From contig CAYNHZ010000001.1 in NCBI GenBank assembly GCA_964397445.1, forward strand, positions 372,001 to 436,000: a DNA stretch of 64,000 nucleotides, given 5' to 3'. The stretch is from CAYNHZ01 sp964397445. Lineage in GTDB: Bacteria > Bacteroidota > Bacteroidia > Bacteroidales > UBA932. Shown here in pieces: positions 42,311 to 50,867 of the stretch (positions within the stretch are counted from its first letter, which is position 1; each line of letters opens with the position of its first letter). The notes below the pieces were generated by a model. That model ran no database searches. It was not told where the DNA came from and was given only the letters and a program-made list of their open reading frames with translations. The translations under genes were made by a program, and so were the position numbers.

Positions 42311-44443
42311 ATGAGTAGAAATAACAAAAGACCTGCCAAAACCTCTAAGGAGGCAAAGAAGATTTTAAGTAGAAATAGAGGTAAATCTAATGATAATAAA
42401 TATCATAGAGGTCACAAAGAGAGAGAAGCTTCTCCTTTCAAAAAAGAGGAACTTATAGGGACTGTCAGTATGACACGTGAAGGGTATGCTTTTATTGAAG
42501 TTGACGGAATGGATGTGGATATTTTTGTCCCTGCTCATAAGTTAAGGGGGGCCCTCAACGACGACAAAGTCAAGGTAGTAACCCTTCGTAATAAAGGTGT
42601 TGCCAAGGACGGAAAGCCTCGAAGGATAGAGGGTGAGGTAATAATGGTAATGGAGCGCTCAAAAAAGCCTCATATAGGTATTATTCAGATATCTAAAGGA
42701 GAGGTTTGGGTGATAATGGAGAGCAGGTCTATGCCTTACGATATAAAAATACCTCGTGAGGAGTTGGACAAATGGTTTAAAAAAGGGGACAATGTCTCGG
42801 GTTTGAAGGTGGCAGCCTTGATTGTTGATTGGCCAAAAAGGGCAGGAGCCCCAATAGGAACAATAGTAGATGTTCTCGGGGAGCCTGGTAAAAATGATAC
42901 AGAGATGCACGCAATTTTAACTGAATATGGTTTGCCTTATCGTTTTGAGCCGGAGGTTGAGGGTGCTGCCGATTTGATTTCTGAGAAGATCTCGGAAAAA
43001 GAGATAAAAGAGAGGCGAGATTTTAGAGGAGTTACCACCTTTACAATTGACCCTTCAGATGCGAAAGATTTTGACGATGCCCTATCATACAGGCGTTTAG
43101 AAAACGGAAATATTGAAGTCGGGGTTCATATTGCTGATGTTACATACTATGTGCGACCAAATACAATCATTGATAAATGTGCTTACGAGAGGGGTACCTC
43201 AGTTTATCTTGTTGATAGGACTGTGCCAATGCTTCCAGAAAAGCTCTCAAATAAACTCTGTTCTCTTCGCCCAAATGAGGAAAAATTGTGTTTTTCAGCA
43301 GTTTTTGAGATGAGCCAGAAGGGACAAGTGATGGATAAATGGTTTGGACGGACAGTTATTGAATCAGATTATAGATTTGATTACGATCAAGCGCAAAAGA
43401 TAATTGAAGGGGAGGAGGGCCCGTTGTCAAAAGAGATTCTGGAACTTCACTCTCTTGCCACGATCCTTCGTAAAAATAGGTTTAAAGCTGGTGCAATAGG
43501 TTTTGAGCGTCCCGAGATGAAAGTTGAAGTGGATGCAGAAGGGAAGCCGATATCGGTTTATGAGAAAATAAGTAAAGAGGCAAATTGGTTGATAGAGGAA
43601 TTTATGCTCCTTGCAAACAGAAGCGTTGCAGAATATGTTGGAAAGGTTGGAAAGGCAAAGACTTTTGTTTATCGTGTCCACGAAGATCCCAATATGGAGA
43701 AACTAAACTCTTTAGGTAAATTTGTCAGATTGTTTGGTTTTAATATGCCCACTTTAGATCAGGGGGATAAAGGGTTGAAAAGGGGATCAAAGACCTCGAT
43801 TGATATTGTAGGAAATAACCCCTCAGAAGTGCTGAATGATCTCCTTTCCAAGGTTAAAGGGACACCTGAAGAGGATGCTGTTGTGATGATGGCTCTCCGT
43901 TCTATGGCTCGGGCAAGATATACAACGGACAATGTTGGACATTATGGATTGGCCTTTGATTATTATACCCATTTCACCTCCCCTATTCGCCGTTTCCCGG
44001 ATATGATGGTTCATCGCCTCTTGGCAATGTATCTTGATGGGGAACAGTCACAGAATAAAGAGTTTTACGAGGCTTGTTGTAAATATGCGTCTGAGCGGGA
44101 ACAGATAGCTGTTGAGGCTGAGAGGGCAAGTGTTAAATATAAGCTTTGCGAATTTATGCAAGACAAAGTGGGACAGATATTCCCTGGGACTATTTCAGGA
44201 GTTACAGAGTGGGGAATGTATGTTGAAATAGAACCCACTAAAGTTGAAGGGATGGTCTCTCTTCGCGAAATCAAGGGTGATTTTTATCAATTTAATGAGG
44301 ATACCTATTCCATAATCGGAAAGGGGAGCGGAAGAAAATATACTATCGGGGACAAGGTGACAGTCAGGGTAGTACGTTCATCGATGGAACAGAAAGTTAT
44401 AGATTATGAGCTTATCCCGGAATCATTATCACAACCAAACTAA
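42311..44443 (+). CDS. rnr: Ribonuclease R
   Basis: A 710-residue 3'-5' exoribonuclease of the RNB family. Domains: a basic N-terminal tail (about 1-45), cold-shock/OB domains (MTREGYAFIEVDGMDVDIFVP, quoted as GYAFIEVDGMD), the RNB catalytic domain with DPSDAKDFDDALS near 247-259, YTHFTSPIRRFPDM near 555-568, and a C-terminal S1 domain (ISGVTEWGMYVEIE). It degrades structured RNA and takes part in rRNA and tRNA quality control. Its last 32 bases overlap the convergent yeiH gene. Confidence 0.96.
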   Translation: MSRNNKRPAKTSKEAKKILSRNRGKSNDNKYHRGHKEREASPFKKEELIGTVSMTREGYAFIEVDGMDVDIFVPAHKLRGALNDDKVKVVTLRNKGVAKDGKPRRIEGEVIMVMERSKKPHIGIIQISKGEVWVIMESRSMPYDIKIPREELDKWFKKGDNVSGLKVAALIVDWPKRAGAPIGTIVDVLGEPGKNDTEMHAILTEYGLPYRFEPEVEGAADLISEKISEKEIKERRDFRGVTTFTIDPSDAKDFDDALSYRRLENGNIEVGVHIADVTYYVRPNTIIDKCAYERGTSVYLVDRTVPMLPEKLSNKLCSLRPNEEKLCFSAVFEMSQKGQVMDKWFGRTVIESDYRFDYDQAQKIIEGEEGPLSKEILELHSLATILRKNRFKAGAIGFERPEMKVEVDAEGKPISVYEKISKEANWLIEEFMLLANRSVAEYVGKVGKAKTFVYRVHEDPNMEKLNSLGKFVRLFGFNMPTLDQGDKGLKRGSKTSIDIVGNNPSEVLNDLLSKVKGTPEEDAVVMMALRSMARARYTTDNVGHYGLAFDYYTHFTSPIRRFPDMMVHRLLAMYLDGEQSQNKEFYEACCKYASEREQIAVEAERASVKYKLCEFMQDKVGQIFPGTISGVTEWGMYVEIEPTKVEGMVSLREIKGDFYQFNEDTYSIIGKGSGRKYTIGDKVTVRVVRSSMEQKVIDYELIPESLSQPN

Positions 44444-45353
44444 CAACCGCAACAAAAGCCCAAAGAATAATTCCCAAAAGGAGAGGTTTTACCCCAACCA
44501 TCTTTATATTCTCAACAGAGAGACCTGATCCGATCAAAAACAGGGTCAAAACGAGAGCTTTCTTTGCAAGAAGGACAATGGATGATGTGACTTTCTCGGG
44601 TATTTGAAGAGAGGTATTTGCTATCATAGCTATCACAAAAAAGAGGATGAACCAAGGGATAGAGATTTTAGAATTTTTATCTTTAAAAATAAAGGTTGTA
44701 ACTACTGCCAAAGGAATTATCCATAAAGCCCTTGTCATTTTGACAGTTGTGGCCACTTGGAGAGCTTTCTCGCTATAAGCTGCCCCTGCTCCGACAACGG
44801 AGCTTGTATCGTGGATAGCCATAGCGGCCCAAGTTCCAAATTGAATATCGTCAAGGGAGAGCATCCTCCCAATAGGGGGGAAAATAAATAATGCTATAGC
44901 ATTTAGTATAAAAATAGTAGCAAGAGATATTGATATTTCGCTCTCACTCGATTTTGTAAGGGGTGAGACAGCTGCTATTGCACTCCCTCCACAAATTGCG
45001 GTTCCTGCAGAAATCATATAACTCACTCCCTTGCTAAGTCGGAGCGATTTCCCTATAAACCAACCTATTACCATAATAGTACTTACAGATACTATTGTCA
45101 TCAACATCCCCTCTTTTCCAGATTGGATAGATTCGTGCAGATTCATCCCGAAGCCGAGTCCTATGACAGAGTATTGAAGTAGTTTTTTAGACCACCTCTT
45201 TGATAGAGTTTGAAAAGGGTTTCCCAAAGTGGTTGCATATACGATTCCGCACAGCAATCCTAATGCAGGTGAGGTGAAGATTATAAGAATGGCAACAATA
45301 CCAAATAAATATTTGTTATAAGTATTAGCTTTCTCTACTATATATTTATTCAT
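44412..45353 (-). CDS. YeiH-family putative sulfate exporter
   Basis: A 313-residue protein with about ten membrane spans of the conserved YeiH/UPF0324 family. Diagnostic segments are GLGFGMNLHES (about 48-58), MISAGTAICGGSAIAAVSPL (112-131) and AAMAIHDTSSVVGAGAAY. Some members are linked to sulfur compounds (sulfite, taurine) and to a LysR regulator, as here, but the substrate of this one is unproven. It lies 118 bases after the lysR gene on the same strand, with its own promoter and a likely operator in between. Its 3' end overlaps rnr by 32 bases. Confidence 0.87.
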   Translation of the reverse strand: MNKYIVEKANTYNKYLFGIVAILIIFTSPALGLLCGIVYATTLGNPFQTLSKRWSKKLLQYSVIGLGFGMNLHESIQSGKEGMLMTIVSVSTIMVIGWFIGKSLRLSKGVSYMISAGTAICGGSAIAAVSPLTKSSESEISISLATIFILNAIALFIFPPIGRMLSLDDIQFGTWAAMAIHDTSSVVGAGAAYSEKALQVATTVKMTRALWIIPLAVVTTFIFKDKNSKISIPWFILFFVIAMIANTSLQIPEKVTSSIVLLAKKALVLTLFLIGSGLSVENIKMVGVKPLLLGIILWAFVAVVSLVVIMIPG

Positions 45354-45393
45354 AAGAAACTGTGTTAATTAGCTATTAGTTTGTTTTCGCCGA

Positions 45394-45401
45394 CAAATCT
45401 A
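45394..45401 (-). promoter_or_regulatory. -7 promoter box of yeiH
   Basis: TAGATTTG on the minus strand fits TAnnTTTG. The predicted start near 45390 gives a 37-base leader. Confidence 0.5.
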
Positions 45402-45434
45402 AGCTAAAAGCACTAAAGCCCCTTATCGTAATTT

Positions 45435-45466
45435 CTTATGGTTGATAAAATTTTGTTATAAATAAG
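45435..45466. promoter_or_regulatory. Imperfect 32-bp palindrome, candidate LysR operator for yeiH
   Basis: The arms CTTATGGTTGATAAAA and TTTTGTTATAAATAAG match at 11 of 16 positions, with outer CTTAT/ATAAG and a central AAAATTTT. The centre at 45450.5 lies about 60 bases upstream of the predicted yeiH start point, the usual place for the recognition site of a LysR-type activator. It sits between the end of the lysR gene and the yeiH promoter. Confidence 0.5.
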
Positions 45467-45471
45467 AGGTC

Positions 45472-46368
45472 TTAAATGACCTTAGAATTTGAGATTGCAA
45501 AATTTAAGAAAGTCTCTGAAATAGGGGTGAGGGGACCACGCCTTGATACAAAACGGAATTTTCTTTCTATTGAGAACTCCTCGATATCGATTATTTTAAA
45601 GAGTCCGGAAAAGACCTCTTTGCTTATAGATCTTATAGAAACAAGTGATAAACAGTCGGTTTGTTGAATAAAATTCTTAATACTTTCTGTACTTCCAAGA
45701 TGGAGAATGATATTTAGACTCTGTAATTTGTACCCTTTGCTATTTAGTTTATTACCAATCACCTCAAGTGTCCCCGAACCTTGTTCTCGAAGGACTAATG
45801 GTTGGGTTGAGAGTTGATCTAATGTTATCTCCTCTACATCTTTATATTTTCCGTTGCAGTTTGCAACAAGAACAATTTCATCTTTGATATAATCTTCATA
45901 AAATAGGGTGGAATCAATATGTTCCCCCTCCACAAATCCGAGATCAATCTTATGACTATGTAATGACTCCTCAATTTCTCTTGAATTGCCGCTGAGAAGG
46001 TTTATTTTAATATCAGGATATCGTTTGATATACATTGCAATAAGTGAGGGTATTACATATTGGCTGATAGTAGTACTTGCACCAATATTAAGCTCTCCGG
46101 AGAAGGTCTTATTTAGCTGATTCATCTCAAATTCCATAAGTTGATATTCATCAATTATCCTTTTGGAGTGAGATAATAATAATTCTCCCCCCTTTGTAAG
46201 GGAAATAGAGAGCCCTTCACGATTGAAAAGAGGGGTGTGATATTGCTCTTCGAGCTCTTTTATGTGTCTGCTGATCGCAGGCTGGGTGATATGAAGCTCC
46301 TCTGATGCTTTTGTAAAGCTCATATTACGAGCGACACTCAAAAATACTTTAAGTCGGAAATCAGACAT
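45472..46368 (-). CDS. LysR-type transcriptional regulator
   Basis: A 298-residue LTTR. The helix-turn-helix is at about 17-48 (SFTKASEELHITQPAISRHI, quoted as ASEELHITQPAISRH) and a periplasmic-binding-like effector domain follows (GELNIGASTTISQYVIPSL, about 90-108). The closest functional context is regulation of the YeiH transporter immediately downstream, as with YeiE/CysB-like relatives; the effector is unknown. The ATG lies inside the last 8 bases of the GH3-like gene, so it is likely translated from the GH3 transcript. Confidence 0.9.
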   Translation of the reverse strand: MSDFRLKVFLSVARNMSFTKASEELHITQPAISRHIKELEEQYHTPLFNREGLSISLTKGGELLLSHSKRIIDEYQLMEFEMNQLNKTFSGELNIGASTTISQYVIPSLIAMYIKRYPDIKINLLSGNSREIEESLHSHKIDLGFVEGEHIDSTLFYEDYIKDEIVLVANCNGKYKDVEEITLDQLSTQPLVLREQGSGTLEVIGNKLNSKGYKLQSLNIILHLGSTESIKNFIQQTDCLSLVSIRSISKEVFSGLFKIIDIEEFSIERKFRFVSRRGPLTPISETFLNFAISNSKVI

Positions 46369-47908
46369 ATTTCAATAAATCATCAACTAAATGTCTATCA
46401 TTACATAGTCGTGGCACTTTGTTTTGCCCCCCGATTTTCCCCCTGCTCTCCATCCATTTATAAAAAGTTCCCCTTTTAACCGGAGTTATAATCAACCTGT
46501 TCATAGTGGCATTACCCGAACGCTTTGCCTCATAGTCAGAGTTTTGATTGCATAACGCTTTATCAAGCACTTCGGCAAAAGCCTCAATCTCATTATCTGA
46601 AAGGCCATTCTCCCTTGAAGAGTCTTCTGCAAATTCGATCAACCATTGATGCCCCCCTTTTTTTGTATTATTCATATAGATAGGGGCCACTATGTAGTCG
46701 GAGATATTTACACCGCACTCCTTACAGGCAGACATAATAGCATTTTCTGCATTATTAATCATAAGCTCTTCACCAAACACATTGATATATAATTGAGTAC
46801 GTCCGGATATTGTGATTCGGTGAGGATAAAGAGAAGTGAACTCAATACAATCACCGATAAGATATCTCCATAGGCCACTGTTAGTAGATAAAACCAAAGC
46901 ATATTGAACACCTTTAGATACAGTTTCCACAGTATATACATCGTCAGATTTGCCGGAGATAACATCATTTAGAGAATCAACAGGGACAAATTCGTAAAAA
47001 ACACCACTGTTAAGGGTGAGTATCATCCCATTCTCTGTACTATCATCTTGAAAGGCGAAATAACCTTCTGAAGCGTTATAATTCTCCAAATAATGCATAT
47101 TAGAGGAGGGGATAATTTTATTGTATTGTTCTCGATAGGGGGAGAAATTAATCCCTCCGTGCATAAATAGCTCGAGGTTTGGCCAAATATCAGTAATATA
47201 TCTCACATTGTTGTATTCGAGTAATCTTTGAAGTAATATGAGATTCCAAGAGGGGACACCTGAAAAATTGGTTACGTTTTTATCAGAGCAAGTGGCGCAG
47301 ATCTGCTCGATTTTTTTATTAAAATCTGACGATAATGCGATTTTGCGATTTGGAACCCTTACAGCCTCTGCAATATTGGGTGAATTGCGCAAAAGGATTG
47401 CCGAAAGATCCCCATCTATTGCCCCTTTATTACTCATTTCGTCAAGATGAACACTCCCTCCAAGAGTCAGAGAGCTCCCTTTAAAAATATTACTGTTAGG
47501 GAATGTATCCAAATATGAAGCAATCAATGTTTTAAACCCCTTATAATGACATTTGTGAAGATTTTCAGGTGAAATGGGGATAAATTTACTTTTATCCGAA
47601 CTTGTTCCGCTAGATTTTGCAAACCATTTCACTTTCTGATTCCAAAGGATATAATCCTCTCCCGAACGGAGTCTGTCTATATAGGGTTTAAACTGATTGT
47701 AGTCTCTGATGGGGACATATTTTCTATAATCTTCAAAATTTCTAACAGATTCGAATTTGTGGTCGTGTCCAAACAGGGTATCTTTACCATTATCAATAAG
47801 ATATCTAAAGGTATTCAACTGAGCCGACAGAGGATCTCTTCTACTTTGGTCCAACTCTTTAAGAATGGATTTTGTAGATAGCAAGAGGGCTTTATTGATA
47901 AGATTCAT
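46361..47908 (-). CDS. GH3-like acyl-adenylate/amidotransferase family enzyme
   Basis: A 515-residue protein of the GH3 family (plant auxin-responsive GH3 homologues). The adenylation P-loop-like motif is FAKSSGTSSDKSKFIPIS (residues 96-113), followed by ENYNASEGYFAFQ and LYINVFGEELMINNAE segments. Plant GH3 enzymes join an amino acid to a carboxylic acid hormone through an adenylate; bacterial substrates are not known. First gene of a unit with the lysR gene (8-base overlap). It has a -7 box at 47932-47939. Confidence 0.87.
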   Translation of the reverse strand: MNLINKALLLSTKSILKELDQSRRDPLSAQLNTFRYLIDNGKDTLFGHDHKFESVRNFEDYRKYVPIRDYNQFKPYIDRLRSGEDYILWNQKVKWFAKSSGTSSDKSKFIPISPENLHKCHYKGFKTLIASYLDTFPNSNIFKGSSLTLGGSVHLDEMSNKGAIDGDLSAILLRNSPNIAEAVRVPNRKIALSSDFNKKIEQICATCSDKNVTNFSGVPSWNLILLQRLLEYNNVRYITDIWPNLELFMHGGINFSPYREQYNKIIPSSNMHYLENYNASEGYFAFQDDSTENGMILTLNSGVFYEFVPVDSLNDVISGKSDDVYTVETVSKGVQYALVLSTNSGLWRYLIGDCIEFTSLYPHRITISGRTQLYINVFGEELMINNAENAIMSACKECGVNISDYIVAPIYMNNTKKGGHQWLIEFAEDSSRENGLSDNEIEAFAEVLDKALCNQNSDYEAKRSGNATMNRLIITPVKRGTFYKWMESRGKIGGQNKVPRLCNDRHLVDDLLKYV

Positions 47909-47931
47909 AGGTGTTATTTATAAACTATTAT

Positions 47932-47939
47932 CAAAGATA
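47932..47939 (-). promoter_or_regulatory. -7 promoter box of the GH3-like gene
   Basis: TATCTTTG on the minus strand, exact consensus, in the 42-base gap after recO. The predicted leader is 20 bases. Confidence 0.58.
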
Positions 47940-47950
47940 TGAAAATAATA

Positions 47951-48592
47951 TTATTGAAGGACTTTGTGGAGAACATTTATTGATTTAATATCTATTTTCA
48001 TACTTGTATGGTATTCAATGTATTTGATAAAGGAGGTGAGAAATGTGGTCCTCTCCAAACCTGTTAAGGCAATATCTGCGGTCTCTGTAAAATCTCTATT
48101 GAAAAATAATCCGAGTATCTCCATTTCTCTATTAGTAAATGGGTTAAACTCATTTTCATATCCATTATCAGGGCTGAAACCGATCTTTGCAGCGTAATTA
48201 ATAATAAACCAAATATGAAAGTTTGAAAAATTGCCGGTTGATTCGTTCAGGGATAAAATGGCAGATTCTATAAAATTATATAATGGGATATCTTTTTCTG
48301 ATAAGAGCAATGTTCTATAGAGGAGCTCTCCGATAAATATAGAGATGGCAACCTTATGAATGTTCTCTCTAATCGAATCGAGGCGATATTTTGTGGAAAA
48401 CTCTTTTATTTGTTTAATAGTCCCTTTTGTATTGTTCAAGATGGTGAAATCAAGAATGTTTAGAGGGTGAAGGGCTGCGGAGGAGTGACGAGAAACTCTC
48501 CTAATAATGTAACTTTCTCTACCACCTTCGCGACAATAGGCGTGAATAATAAGTGCAGTGTCGCTATATTTGGTGGTGTGGAGGACAATCAT
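47951..48592 (-). CDS. recO: DNA repair protein RecO
   Basis: A 213-residue RecO-like protein. The N-terminal OB fold (VLHTTKYSDTALIIHAYCREGG, quoted as KYSDTALIIHAY) and a helical C-terminal domain with EFNPFTNREMEILGLFF are visible. RecO loads RecA at gaps with RecR. It is somewhat short and has no CxxC zinc motif, as in other Bacteroidetes RecO proteins. Its ATG overlaps the TAA of the upstream pyrophosphatase gene (TAATG). Confidence 0.8.
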   Translation of the reverse strand: MIVLHTTKYSDTALIIHAYCREGGRESYIIRRVSRHSSAALHPLNILDFTILNNTKGTIKQIKEFSTKYRLDSIRENIHKVAISIFIGELLYRTLLLSEKDIPLYNFIESAILSLNESTGNFSNFHIWFIINYAAKIGFSPDNGYENEFNPFTNREMEILGLFFNRDFTETADIALTGLERTTFLTSFIKYIEYHTSMKIDIKSINVLHKVLQ

Positions 48593-49173
48593 TATTTGTC
48601 GAGATTATTTATATAGTCTGAAAACAATCGCATAGCTTTTCCACGATGAGAGATTTTGTTTTTCTCTATTGATGGGAGTTCAGAGTAGCATTTTGTATAA
48701 CCTCTCGGACGAAAAATTGGATCGTATCCAAATCCCCCATCCCCTTTTGGATTATCTGTTATATCCCCCTCTGCTATCCCCTCAAAAGTGGTGATTTTTC
48801 CATCTTTCACAAAAGCAACAACGCATTTGAAACGTGCTGAACGGATATTTGCCCCATTCATATCTTTTAACAACTTGATCATATTGTCTTTAGCAGATTT
48901 TGTCTCCCCTGCATATCGGGCAGAATAGACCCCCGGGGCACCATTCAAATAATCCACTTCGAGTCCAGTATCATCCGCAAAACAGGGGAGGTGGAGTTTA
49001 TCCCATATATACTTTGCCTTCTGAACGGCATTTCCCTCAATTGTATTGGATGTTTCGGGTAAATCTTCTGATATTCCGAAATCGTATGGGGTTTTTAAAA
49101 CAAAGCCGCTACCGAGAATTTCCTTTGCTTCTTTGAGTTTGTGTTTGTTTCCTGTGGCAAAAATTATTTCCAT
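48592..49173 (-). CDS. RdgB/HAM1 non-canonical purine NTP pyrophosphatase
   Basis: A 193-residue enzyme that hydrolyses ITP, dITP and XTP to monophosphates, keeping deaminated purines out of DNA and RNA. Motifs are FATGNKHKLKEAKEIL (4-19), FADDTGLEVDYLNGAPGVYSA (65-85, quoted as FADDTGLEV) and the late KNKISHRGKAM. Length is normal. It overlaps recO by one base; both have DNA-quality roles. Its promoter box at 49194-49201 faces the S41 protease gene. Confidence 0.95.
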   Translation of the reverse strand: MEIIFATGNKHKLKEAKEILGSGFVLKTPYDFGISEDLPETSNTIEGNAVQKAKYIWDKLHLPCFADDTGLEVDYLNGAPGVYSARYAGETKSAKDNMIKLLKDMNGANIRSARFKCVVAFVKDGKITTFEGIAEGDITDNPKGDGGFGYDPIFRPRGYTKCYSELPSIEKNKISHRGKAMRLFSDYINNLDK

Positions 49174-49193
49174 TGATGGTCTGATTATTGCAA

Positions 49194-49201
49194 CAAAGTT
49201 A
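49194..49201 (-). promoter_or_regulatory. -7 promoter box of the HAM1-recO operon
   Basis: TAACTTTG on the minus strand fits TAnnTTTG; predicted leader 17 bases. Only nine bases separate it from the opposing box of the S41 gene. Confidence 0.58.
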
Positions 49202-49210
49202 GGAAAAGAT

Positions 49211-49218
49211 TACTTTTG
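49211..49218 (+). promoter_or_regulatory. -7 promoter box of the S41 protease gene
   Basis: TACTTTTG, with a TTG 20 bases upstream (49188-49190) as -33 candidate; predicted leader 17 bases. The -33 region overlaps the -7 box of the divergent operon. Confidence 0.6.
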
Positions 49219-49238
49219 TAAGATATAATTAACAAAAT

Positions 49239-50867
49239 ATGGTTAGAGTGATAAAGGCCTCATCAGTGGCTGTAATAATGTTATTAGCTTCAATGCTATC
49301 TCTTTACGGACAATCAAACAATTTTAAAGTAGCTAAAAATCTTGAGATACAGACAGCAATATTAAGGGCTTTGAGTTCTCAATATGTTGATAGTGTTAAG
49401 GTTGATAGCCTTGTTAGTATAGGGATAAATGCAATGTTAGAGTCTTTGGATCCATATACTGTTTTTATACCGGAAGAGGATGAAGATGATCTTGAGATGA
49501 TGACAACGGGGAGCTATGGAGGTGTTGGAGCATTGATAAAAAAGATCCCCTCCGGTGAGGTTATGATTTCTCAACCGTATTTTGGTTCCCCTGCGATCAA
49601 ATGTGGTTTGGAGCCTGGTGATAAAATTTTGTTTGTTGAGGGGGTTAATACAAAAGATCTTACAGTTTCCCAATGCAGTTCAAAGATGAGGGGAAGGCCG
49701 GGGACAGAGTTAAATATGAAGATCAAAAAGAGTCGCAATGGGGACACTTTAGATGTGAAATTGATTCGTGAGAGGGTTCACGTAAGCGATGTGGTATATA
49801 GTGGATTTATCAACGATACAACAGGCTATATTCAAATAGGAGGATTTACTCTTGATGGTTCAAAAGATGTAAGGAGGGCCCTTGAGGTGTTGAAGGAGGG
49901 GGGAAAGATGAAGCGTCTTGTTTTGGATCTGAGGGGAAATGGTGGTGGACTTATGCCTGAAGCGATAGACATTGTATCAATATTTGTCCCGACAGGAACT
50001 CTTGTGGTCTCTTCAAAGGGGAGAGAGGATGGTATAAATGTAAAATATCATACTCAAAAGGATCCTATAGATACAAATATACCTATGCTTGTTATGGTAA
50101 ATTCCGGTTCGGCCTCCTCTTCCGAGATAGTCGCAGGGGCGTTGCAAGATCTTGACAGAGCTATTATAGCAGGGACACGCACATTTGGTAAAGGGTTAAT
50201 CCAATCTTTAAAAAATGTTGGGTATAACACATCATTAAAGTTGACTACAGGTAAATATTACACTCCGAGCGGGAGATGTGTTCAAGCCATAGATTATAGT
50301 CATAGAAATGAAGATGGAAGTATCGGTTCTGTCCCTGATTCACTCAAAAAAGAGTTTAAAACGAAGAACGGACGTTCTGTGTATGATGGAGGTGGTATAA
50401 CTCCTGATATCATAATTGAGCCCAAATATTATAGTCGTCCTCTTATATCTCTTATATATAGAGATATAATAAGTGACTATGCAATAGCTTATTACGCAAA
50501 GCATTCAACTATTCCTCCGGCGGGGAAATTTGTTTTGACAGATAAAGAGTATGATGATTTTGTCGCTTTTGCATCTTCTTGTGAGTTTGATTCAAGAACA
50601 GAGTCTCAGGTGGAGATGGAAAATGTCATAAAGGCTGCAAAAAGGGAGGGACTTTTCGATGATATAAAAAATTTAGAACAAGAGATGACAAGTCTCAAAA
50701 ATAAAGTTTCACTTTCGAAAGAGATGTTCTTAAAGACAAACAAAGAAGACATAAAGCCGTTGGTAGAGAATGAGATAGCTCTTAAATATTACTTTAATAA
50801 AGGTGGAGCGGAGAGTGCTGTAAGAAATGATGATCAGCTCATTAAAGCTCTTAAAGAGTGGAAGTAG
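49239..50867 (+). CDS. C-terminal processing protease, S41 family
   Basis: A 542-residue secreted protease with a signal peptide (residues 1-25, ending SLYGQ). A PDZ domain (about 75-160, GSYGGVGALIKK and GDKILFVEGVNT) precedes the catalytic domain with GSASSSEIVAGAL, where Ser291 is the expected nucleophile, and TFGKG, with Lys318 as general base. The C-terminal ~170 residues are helical. Such proteases cut periplasmic proteins at the C-terminus. Divergent from the HAM1 gene. The last 17 bases overlap the U32 peptidase gene on the other strand. Confidence 0.94.
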   Translation: MVRVIKASSVAVIMLLASMLSLYGQSNNFKVAKNLEIQTAILRALSSQYVDSVKVDSLVSIGINAMLESLDPYTVFIPEEDEDDLEMMTTGSYGGVGALIKKIPSGEVMISQPYFGSPAIKCGLEPGDKILFVEGVNTKDLTVSQCSSKMRGRPGTELNMKIKKSRNGDTLDVKLIRERVHVSDVVYSGFINDTTGYIQIGGFTLDGSKDVRRALEVLKEGGKMKRLVLDLRGNGGGLMPEAIDIVSIFVPTGTLVVSSKGREDGINVKYHTQKDPIDTNIPMLVMVNSGSASSSEIVAGALQDLDRAIIAGTRTFGKGLIQSLKNVGYNTSLKLTTGKYYTPSGRCVQAIDYSHRNEDGSIGSVPDSLKKEFKTKNGRSVYDGGGITPDIIIEPKYYSRPLISLIYRDIISDYAIAYYAKHSTIPPAGKFVLTDKEYDDFVAFASSCEFDSRTESQVEMENVIKAAKREGLFDDIKNLEQEMTSLKNKVSLSKEMFLKTNKEDIKPLVENEIALKYYFNKGGAESAVRNDDQLIKALKEWK

